Assembly (NCBI GenBank): GCA_028717305.1
Contig: JAQUOC010000018.1
Span: 1 to 18,279 of the forward strand
Source: Dehalococcoidales bacterium
GTDB lineage: Bacteria > Chloroflexota > Dehalococcoidia > Dehalococcoidales > UBA5760
Direction: 5' to 3'
DNA: 18,279 bases
Positions 13,184 to 18,279 of the stretch are shown here, one piece after another. How positions within the stretch are numbered: position 1 is the first letter of the stretch; the number at the start of each line of letters is the position of its first letter. Below the pieces are notes generated by a model, which was given only the letters and a program-made list of their open reading frames with translations, was not told the DNA's origin and made no database searches. A program made the position numbers and the translations under genes.

Positions 13184-14740
13184 TTGAAAATACTTCTAGT
13201 CTATCCACAGTATCCAGATACCTTCTGGAGCTTTAAGCATGCTTTGAAGTTAGGTCCGAGAAAGGCATTAAATACTCCTCTGGGCCCGTTGACTGTAGGT
13301 GCCATGCTCCCCCACGATTGGGAGAAAAAATTTGTCGACATGAATGTAAACAAACTGACCGACAAGGACATCAAGTGGGCTGATTACGTCTTTATCAGTG
13401 CTATGGTGGTACAACAAAGGTCTGCCCAGGAGGTCGTTAAGCGCTGCAAGAGCTTCGATACTAAAGTTGTGGCCGGTGGGCCCTTCTATACTACCGGGTA
13501 CGGGTTATTTGATTTTAGTGAAATCGACCATATCATACTTAATGAAGCGGAGGTTACCCTGCCTCTCTTCCTGGCGGATCTGGAAAAGGGTTGTCCCCAG
13601 CACGTCTACAAGTCTGACGAGAAGGCTGATGTGCATAAAACTCCCATACCCCTCTACTCGCTGGTTAACCTCAGGAAATATGCGCAGGTTACTATCCAGT
13701 ACTGTCGCGGTTGCCCTTTCGATTGCGAGTTCTGCGATATTGTCGTTATGGACGGGCATAAGCCCCGTACCAAGACCAGAGCCCAGATAATTGGGGAGCT
13801 GGAAGCGATATATGCCCAGGGCTACCGGGGTACCATCTTTATCGTTGATGATAATTTTATCGGAAACCGGAAGAAGCTTAAGTCAGAAATTATGCCGGCC
13901 ATAATTGAGTGGCAGAAGGCCAAAGGTTATCCTTTCCGGTTCCTTACCGAAGCATCGGTTAACCTTGCCGATGACGAAGAGTTGATGCAGTTGATGTCCG
14001 ATAGCGGCTTTACCCGGGTATTTGTCGGCATCGAAAGCCCGAATGAAGAAAGCCTGACCGAGTGTCATAAGTTCACTAACAAGAATCGCGACCTGATAGC
14101 TTCTGTAAAGAGGCTGCAGAACTATGGTTTTGAAGTAATGGGAGGTTTTATCGTCGGTTTTGATAGCGATCCGGTCTCGATTTTCAAGAGCCAGATCAAT
14201 TTCATCCAGAATAGCGGCATCGTTACCGCTATGGTAGGCTTGCTCAATGCTCCTCCTAAGACGAAACTTTGGCATCGTCTTATTAAGGAAAACCGTGTCC
14301 TGCCGGGAGGTAACGGCGATAACACCGATGGTACTACCAACTTCATACCTAAAATGAGGTATGATGTCCTGGTTAATGGCTACAAGCAAATCCTGCATAC
14401 GATCTACTCCCCCAAGCAGTATTATGATCGGATCCAGACGTTCTTTCAGGAGTATCGACCTAATGGTAGCTTAGGCTCTCGGTCCAGGCTTAAGTTACAT
14501 CACATAATAAGCCTGATCAAATCTGCTCTGGTTCTGGGTGTTAAGGATGGAGCCAGAATGCACTACTGGCGGCTGATATTTACCACGTTGCTGAAATACC
14601 CGCGGCTTCTCGGACTTTCGATCACGCTGGCTGCCCAGGGTTTTCACTTCCGTAAGGTCTATGAGAAGGTCAGTAAGATACAGATTGATGATACCATGCT
14701 GGCCCGGCAGCTAGAGGCATTGGATGGCAGGTCTCTTTAA
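13184..14740 (+). CDS. Cobalamin-binding-domain radical SAM protein, HpnP-like with DUF4070-type C-terminus
   Basis: About 518 residues. The N-terminal 150 residues resemble a B12-binding fold (KILLVYPQYPDTFWSFKHAL, YVFISAMVVQQRS, VVAGGPFYTT, NEAEVTLPLFL) without the DxHxxG motif, so cobalamin would bind without a His ligand. The radical SAM core follows with C177-PFD-C181-EF-C184, then FIVDDNFIGN, LTEASVNLADDEELM, VFVGIESPNEESL and GGFIVGFDSD. The C-terminal 150 residues correspond to DUF4070. Overall it resembles HpnP, the hopanoid C-2 methyltransferase, but no hopanoid genes are nearby and many relatives are uncharacterised, so I do not assign that reaction. The start is set at TTG 13184, with AGGAG 7 bases upstream and a family-like N-terminus. 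An ATG at 13151 would add 11 basic residues. It ends convergent to nusB. Confidence 0.85.
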   Translation: MKILLVYPQYPDTFWSFKHALKLGPRKALNTPLGPLTVGAMLPHDWEKKFVDMNVNKLTDKDIKWADYVFISAMVVQQRSAQEVVKRCKSFDTKVVAGGPFYTTGYGLFDFSEIDHIILNEAEVTLPLFLADLEKGCPQHVYKSDEKADVHKTPIPLYSLVNLRKYAQVTIQYCRGCPFDCEFCDIVVMDGHKPRTKTRAQIIGELEAIYAQGYRGTIFIVDDNFIGNRKKLKSEIMPAIIEWQKAKGYPFRFLTEASVNLADDEELMQLMSDSGFTRVFVGIESPNEESLTECHKFTNKNRDLIASVKRLQNYGFEVMGGFIVGFDSDPVSIFKSQINFIQNSGIVTAMVGLLNAPPKTKLWHRLIKENRVLPGGNGDNTDGTTNFIPKMRYDVLVNGYKQILHTIYSPKQYYDRIQTFFQEYRPNGSLGSRSRLKLHHIISLIKSALVLGVKDGARMHYWRLIFTTLLKYPRLLGLSITLAAQGFHFRKVYEKVSKIQIDDTMLARQLEALDGRSL

Positions 14741-14842
14741 GTACTGATGGCATCGGGACGGTCTTACTGAGCCGTGAGAATCTACAGGGCGCAATTCAAA
14801 TCGGGCGCCGGGTCAGATCAGGGTTAATCAAAGCCAAGTCCT

Positions 14843-15253
14843 TTACCTGCTGGTGAGAGTGCTGACCGAGCCCAGAACCCCGTTGATGAACCGGGGGGAA
14901 CTATCGCTGCCGAATTCCTTGGCTAGCTCAACCGCCTCATTTACCGCTACCTTGATCGGTACCTCATCGTCGAACAGCATCTCGAATATTGCCATCCTCA
15001 GGATATTGCGGTCGACTATGGGTATTTGTTCCAGCGGCCAGGCGGGAGCAAAGTGTTGAATATTGTGGTCGATTTCCTTCTTGTTGCTGATGACCCCGCT
15101 GACCAGTCGAAAGGCAAAGGTGTTATTGTCTTCACTTAGCCTCGCATTTTCCAGGAGATGAGTTATCGCCTGTTCTGCTTTATGTCCTGCGGAATCAGCT
15201 TCATAAAGTGCCTGGAGAGCCAGCATTCTTGCTTTTCGCCGTGCCCCCGACAT
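14843..15253 (-). CDS. nusB: Transcription antitermination / rRNA processing factor NusB
   Basis: A 136-residue all-helical RNA-binding protein. It shows the family opening RRKARMLALQALYEAD, a basic N-terminus that contacts boxA RNA, then HFAPAWPLEQIPIVDRNILRMAIFEML and PIKVAVNEAVELAKEFGSDSSPRFINGVLGSV, the highly conserved C-terminal half. With NusE (S10) it binds boxA in rRNA leaders to prevent premature termination. It is the last gene of the yceD-rpmF-fabK-fabD-nusB cluster, 74 bases after fabD, a gap long enough for an internal promoter although none is obvious. The 102 bases between its stop and the convergent radical SAM gene hold only short hairpins without a T tract. Confidence 0.94.
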   Translation of the reverse strand: MSGARRKARMLALQALYEADSAGHKAEQAITHLLENARLSEDNNTFAFRLVSGVISNKKEIDHNIQHFAPAWPLEQIPIVDRNILRMAIFEMLFDDEVPIKVAVNEAVELAKEFGSDSSPRFINGVLGSVSTLTSR

Positions 15254-15327
15254 GATTACCCCCTAGCCTGAGCTGATGCTGCGGCGGCACCTGAAGATAG
15301 TAGTTGGATTGACTGGCCGAAGTCTGT

Positions 15328-16248
15328 TTAATCAGCGAGGCTATTAATGGCTTGTGCATCGCCTATATTGATGGTCTCAGCATCGCTATCTATTCTTTTA
15401 ATCAGGCCGCTGAGCACTTCTCCCGGCCCTATCTCAATGAAGGTGGAGATACCGCCTGTTATCATGTATTCGACGGAGCGTTGCCACTGAACACTATTGC
15501 ACAGCTGTCTGAGCAGCTCTTCCTTGATCTGCTCGGCGGTAGTCATCGGCTCAGCTGTAGTATTGGCCACAATAGGGATAATCGGCTTGCGGAAGGAGAT
15601 GTTAGCTATTATTTCGGACATGCCCTGAGCTGCCTGTTGCATCAGCGGAGTATGAAAGGCGCCGCTGACGGGTAATGGAATGGCACGCCTGGCTCCTCTG
15701 GCTTTGGCTAATTCTGCAGCTCTGACCAGGTTTTCCTCTGCCCCGCTGATGACCAGCTGATTGGGACAGTTAATGTTAGCCAGCCAGGTACCGGTCTCAT
15801 CACAGACTTCCGCCAGTGGTGCTTCGTCAAACCCGATTATTGCTACCATACCACCCGGTTGCAGCAGCCCGGCTTGATACATCAGTCGTCCCCTCTCTCG
15901 AGCCAGATAGACGGCGGTGGCGAAATCAAGCACCCCGGCGGCTGCCAGCGCGGTATACTCACCCAGGCTGTGACCGGCAACAAATGCTGGCGGCGGCAGT
16001 CCGCTGTTTTTCAAGTCACGGGTAGCCTGTAGGCAGGCATAGCTGGTTGTCAGTAGCGCCGGTTGAGCGTTTATTGTTAGGCGAAGTTCTTCTTCCGGAC
16101 CCTCGAAGCACAACCGTGACAGGGGGAAGCCTAAGGTCTCATCAGCCTGCTCGAAAACTGCCCTGGCGGAAGGGAAATTGTCATGGAGATCGCGCCCCAT
16201 ACCTACCTTCTGAGAACCTTGCCCCGGGAAGACATGGGCTACCTTCAT
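15328..16248 (-). CDS. fabD: Malonyl-CoA:acyl carrier protein transacylase
   Basis: A 306-residue transacylase that loads malonyl groups onto ACP for type II fatty acid synthesis. FPGQGSQKVGMGRD is near the N-terminus, the nucleophile is S94 in GHSLGEYTALAAAG, a malonyl-binding Arg lies in LARERGRLMYQAG, and the catalytic His lies in VSGAFHTPLMQ. IEIGPGEVLSGL closes the family pattern. The ATG is 9 bases after the fabK stop, so the two are transcribed together. No ACP, fabF or fabG genes are visible in the window; the operon turns to nusB instead. Complete and of standard length. Confidence 0.96.
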   Translation of the reverse strand: MKVAHVFPGQGSQKVGMGRDLHDNFPSARAVFEQADETLGFPLSRLCFEGPEEELRLTINAQPALLTTSYACLQATRDLKNSGLPPPAFVAGHSLGEYTALAAAGVLDFATAVYLARERGRLMYQAGLLQPGGMVAIIGFDEAPLAEVCDETGTWLANINCPNQLVISGAEENLVRAAELAKARGARRAIPLPVSGAFHTPLMQQAAQGMSEIIANISFRKPIIPIVANTTAEPMTTAEQIKEELLRQLCNSVQWQRSVEYMITGGISTFIEIGPGEVLSGLIKRIDSDAETINIGDAQAINSLAD

Positions 16249-16257
16249 AATCCTAGT

Positions 16258-17208
16258 TTAGCCGCCCTTCGCAGAATTATTGAGACGTTTTATTATCTCC
16301 TTGGCATCGCGGACAATTTCTTCGACGATAGTCTTGACCGGCTTGATTTCATTTATCATGCCGCAAATCTGTCCTGCCAGGAGTGTACCTCCTTCGATAT
16401 CACCGCCAATCATACCCTGTCGCATCTTACCGACTCCGAGCTGAAACAGCTCTTCTAACGGAATACCGGCGCTCTCCTTGTTCATGAACTCCCGTGTGAA
16501 CTTGTTCTCCAGAGCACGCAAGGGATATCCGGTGCTTTGCCCGGAAAGGACTGTGGAGCGGTCACTGGCGTCGATGAGCGCCTTTTTGTAGTCGGGGTGT
16601 GCGATGCATTCCTCGCTGCAGACAAAGCGGGTTCCCATCTGAATACCCTGAGCACCGAGTGCTAGCGCAGCTGCCAGACCTCGTCCGTCGGCAAACCCTC
16701 CGGCCGCCACTACCGGGATCTGTACCGCGTCGACTACCTGGGGTACCAAGGCCATCGTAGTTGTCTGGCCTGTCTCTCCTCCCGATTCCATACCTTCGGC
16801 TACTAAGGCATCGACGCCGGCTCTTTGCAGCCGCCTGGCCAGGGCAACACTGGCTACTACCGGCATTACCCTTATTCCGGCTTCCTTAAATCTGGGGATG
16901 TAGGGTCCGGGATTGCCGGCGCCGGTAGTTACTACCGCTACCTTCTCTTCCAGAATTACCGAAATAATCTCTTCCGCTTTGGCGGCGATCAGGACGATGT
17001 TCGCTCCAAATGGTTTATCCGTTTTCTGCTTAGTCAGGCGTATCTGTTCCCTGACCCAATCCGGTTCTGGAGCACCGCCGCCGATAATGCCTAAACCACC
17101 GGCATTTGAAACGGCGGCAGCAAGCTCGGCTGTAGCAAGGTGGGCCATTCCGCCCTGAATAATCGGGTACTCGATACCAAAGAGGTCGCAAATGTCGGTT
17201 TTAAGCAT
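16258..17208 (-). CDS. fabK: FabK-type enoyl-ACP reductase (FMN; nitronate monooxygenase superfamily)
   Basis: A 316-residue FMN TIM-barrel enzyme predicted to reduce trans-2-enoyl-ACP. The opening GIEYPIIQGGMAHLATAELAAAVSNAGGLGIIGGG, then PFGANIVLI, VAVVTTGAGNPGPYIPRFKEAGIRVMPVV, VDALVAEGMESGGETG and IPVVAAGGFADGRGLAAALALGAQGIQMGTRF, match FabK of Streptococcus and Thermotoga closely. The location between rpmF and fabD supports FabK over a true nitronate monooxygenase. One oddity: the GGHxG motif, whose His (His144 in S. pneumoniae FabK) is important for catalysis, reads GGETG here with Glu at residue 145. The ATG lies 14 bases after the rpmF stop codon. Reductase activity is therefore likely but not certain. 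Confidence 0.88.
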   Translation of the reverse strand: MLKTDICDLFGIEYPIIQGGMAHLATAELAAAVSNAGGLGIIGGGAPEPDWVREQIRLTKQKTDKPFGANIVLIAAKAEEIISVILEEKVAVVTTGAGNPGPYIPRFKEAGIRVMPVVASVALARRLQRAGVDALVAEGMESGGETGQTTTMALVPQVVDAVQIPVVAAGGFADGRGLAAALALGAQGIQMGTRFVCSEECIAHPDYKKALIDASDRSTVLSGQSTGYPLRALENKFTREFMNKESAGIPLEELFQLGVGKMRQGMIGGDIEGGTLLAGQICGMINEIKPVKTIVEEIVRDAKEIIKRLNNSAKGG

Positions 17209-17222
17209 AGAGCAGTTCTCCT

Positions 17223-17426
17223 TCAGCTGGTTTTCTTTTGCGGGCTTTTGATTTCAATGACTTCCCTGCCGTCGTAGGTGCCGCAGGTAGGGCAAACGTG
17301 GTGGGGCAGTTTGGGGCTGTTGCATTGAGAACAAGAACCCAATTGAGTTACAGGTATTACCCTGAGATTAACACGTCTTTTACCCTGACGCGCCTTGGCG
17401 TATTTCCGTTTTGGTAAAGCTCCCAT
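17223..17426 (-). CDS. rpmF: 50S ribosomal protein L32
   Basis: A 67-residue basic ribosomal protein. It has the family start ALPKRKYAKARQGKRRVN, then a zinc-ribbon C-S-Q-C ... C-P-T-C with nine residues between the pairs, so it is the four-cysteine, zinc-binding form. The C-terminal tail YDGREVIEIKSP is also typical. It lies 69 bases downstream of yceD and 14 bases upstream of fabK, the common bacterial arrangement that ties ribosome production to lipid synthesis. The start codon is preceded by a GGAA/AGGAAC-type ribosome site. Confidence 0.96.
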   Translation of the reverse strand: MGALPKRKYAKARQGKRRVNLRVIPVTQLGSCSQCNSPKLPHHVCPTCGTYDGREVIEIKSPQKKTS

Positions 17427-17495
17427 AATCTAACTTGTTCCTTTCCTTTTCGCTTCCGAGTTATCGCTAACCGAGAATTAATTGCTCAGCCTGGA

Positions 17496-17975
17496 CTAGC
17501 GGTGCCCTGTCTCTTGAGATAAACATTGGCAGGGCCCCTCGTTCAGGTCGTGGCCACAGGTCGGACATAACCCGGCACAGTCCTCACGACAGAGCAGTTT
17601 CATCGGGATAGCCAGCAGGGCATATTGGCGTACCGCTTCGGTCAGGTCAAGAATATGTCTTCCATTGATCGTAAAGCACCCCGGTTCATCAGGTGGAGAC
17701 TGTGGAGTACCGCTATCTATATTGATGGCAGGGAAATACTCCTCTTCGATTTCCAGCGTCAGCGGAGCACGAAACTGGTTCAAGCAGCGACCGCAACTGA
17801 CCTCAACCCCGGTATTTAGTGTTGCCTTAACCAGAATGCCCCGGTTGGTGCGTACCAGGGAAACATCACCCTGGACCAGGCTGTCACTGCCGGAGATATT
17901 AACGGTATCACTTACCCTGTAATTTCGCGTTGCCCCAATGGATGATTTAAGCAGCCCGGATACGTTGGTCTGCAT
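17496..17975 (-). CDS. yceD: DUF177 / YceD family protein (23S rRNA accumulation factor)
   Basis: A 159-residue protein of the YceD/DUF177 family, whose members are linked to 23S rRNA accumulation and nearly always sit before rpmF, as here. It contains VSCGRCLNQFRAPLTLEIEEEYFP in the middle and a cysteine-rich end, CREDCAGLCPTCGHDLNEG, suggesting metal binding. The start is the ATG at 17975, placed 8 bases after GGAGGT. An ATG 5 bases earlier (17980) is followed at once by TAA and is too close to the ribosome site. It is the first gene of the operon, with a promoter at 18010-18040, and lies directly downstream of the 23S rRNA gene on the same strand. Confidence 0.9.
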   Translation of the reverse strand: MQTNVSGLLKSSIGATRNYRVSDTVNISGSDSLVQGDVSLVRTNRGILVKATLNTGVEVSCGRCLNQFRAPLTLEIEEEYFPAINIDSGTPQSPPDEPGCFTINGRHILDLTEAVRQYALLAIPMKLLCREDCAGLCPTCGHDLNEGPCQCLSQETGHR

Positions 17976-18009
17976 TACATCCTACCTCCACCCGAACCAA
18001 ATTCAGATT

Positions 18010-18040
18010 ATTATAAGCTGAGTTACGTACCTGATGTCAA
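18010..18040 (-). promoter_or_regulatory. Promoter of the yceD-rpmF-fabK-fabD-nusB operon
   Basis: On the minus strand TTGACA (18040-18035) and TATAAT (18015-18010) are both exact consensus, but the spacer is 19 bases, longer than optimal. The predicted start near 18003 gives a short leader with GGAGGT before the yceD ATG. It lies between the 23S rRNA hairpin and yceD, so the operon does not have to rely on rRNA read-through. Confidence 0.7.
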
Positions 18041-18086
18041 GCGTGCTTATTTACTGTTTGGCATTACTGGTTATGGATCTTGTTCA

Positions 18087-18124
18087 AACATAAAGAGCCC
18101 AGATTACATACCTGAGCCCTCTTT
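18087..18124 (-). terminator. Hairpin after 23S rRNA, likely terminator or processing stem
   Basis: On the minus strand AAAGAG pairs with CTCTTT, and after a bulged GG, CTCAG pairs with CTGGG (one G-T pair), giving an 11-pair stem with loop GTATGTAAT. ATGTTTG follows, a modest T-rich tail. It begins about 36 bases beyond the 23S 3' end and most likely ends the rRNA transcript. The T tract is weak, so an RNase III-type processing stem is an alternative. Confidence 0.5.
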
Positions 18125-18159
18125 ACTTTCGGTTAAATCGACTAATATCAAGTCTGAAG

Positions 18160-18279
18160 CAGGTCAAGCCCTCGACCATTAGTACGGCTAAGCTAAAAAC
18201 ATTACTGCTATTACACACGCCGCCTATCAAACAAGTAGTCTACTTGCGGTCTTACCCCCGGTGACGAATCACCGGGATG
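18160..18279 (-). rRNA. 23S ribosomal RNA, 3' end (partial)
   Basis: Read on the minus strand, the last 120 bases match the universally conserved 3' end of bacterial 23S rRNA: a GATAGGCGGCGTGTGTAA block, then AGCTTAGCCGTACTAATGG, then TCGAGGGCTTGACC, which forms the 3' strand of the terminal helix H1. The mature end is estimated at about 18160 by analogy with E. coli and may be off by a few bases. The gene continues beyond the right edge of the window. No 5S rRNA sequence is present in the 185 bases between this end and yceD. Confidence 0.9.

Noticed and set aside
14741..14842. Inverted repeats (GGCGC/GCGCC and ACGG/CCGT) between the radical SAM gene and nusB
   Set aside because: Stems are only 4-5 pairs with long loops and no T run. 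No tRNA or other RNA pattern was found.
16258..17208. Nitronate monooxygenase as the function of the FMN barrel protein
   Set aside because: The sequence is closest to FabK in memory, and its place between rpmF and fabD supports fatty acid synthesis, although the His-to-Glu change leaves some doubt.
17976..18160. 5S rRNA gene between 23S and yceD
   Set aside because: Neither strand shows the conserved 5S core (CCCATCCCGAACTCGG-like or AAGTTAAG-like segments), and the space is taken by a hairpin and a promoter.

Overview
Organism. The window looks like a chromosomal core-metabolism segment of a Chloroflexota bacterium of the Dehalococcoidia type (Dehalococcoides/Dehalogenimonas relatives or an uncultured member). 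This is inferred from recalled gene order and protein sub-families: a nine-gene aro-pheA-tyrA operon in pathway order, a DAHP synthase with family-atypical motifs, an archaeal-like UPF0200 P-loop kinase beside tyrA, a FabK-type enoyl reductase next to rpmF/yceD, and a 23S rRNA gene with no 5S gene after it. No search was run. No mobile element, CRISPR array, tRNA or integrase was seen.

Layout. (1) 1-1031, plus strand: a UPF0200 P-loop kinase-like gene and a dCMP deaminase. (2) 1048-9511, minus strand, read right to left: aroF-aroB-aroD-aroE-aroK-aroA-aroC-pheA-tyrA. Together they encode the whole route from erythrose-4-phosphate and PEP to chorismate, then the branches to phenylpyruvate and 4-hydroxyphenylpyruvate. 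Junctions are a few bases apart or overlap. (3) 9512-9800: the operon's leader. It holds a promoter, a 29-codon leader peptide rich in Tyr, Phe and Trp codons, and competing antiterminator and terminator hairpins, so it reads as a transcription attenuator. (4) 9793-11335, plus strand: a divergent promoter, a macrodomain hydrolase gene and ispH. (5) 11369-12625, minus strand: a glycerate 2-kinase gene with a consensus promoter. (6) 12697-14740, plus strand: a consensus promoter, a small coiled-coil CPHC protein, then an HpnP-like cobalamin-binding radical SAM protein with its own promoter. (7) 14843-18040, minus strand: yceD-rpmF-fabK-fabD-nusB, a ribosome-assembly, fatty-acid-synthesis and transcription-factor operon. 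(8) 18160-18279, minus strand: the 3' end of 23S rRNA, followed by a hairpin.

How it fits together. The most notable element is the leader of the aromatic operon. One short peptide samples charged tRNA-Tyr, tRNA-Phe and tRNA-Trp before RNA polymerase reaches an intrinsic terminator. This would suit an operon whose first enzyme feeds all three amino acids. Other points worth a look are a FabK whose usual catalytic His is Glu, perfect-consensus divergent promoters around 12.6-12.7 kb, an HpnP-like protein of unknown product, and a 23S gene without a downstream 5S.
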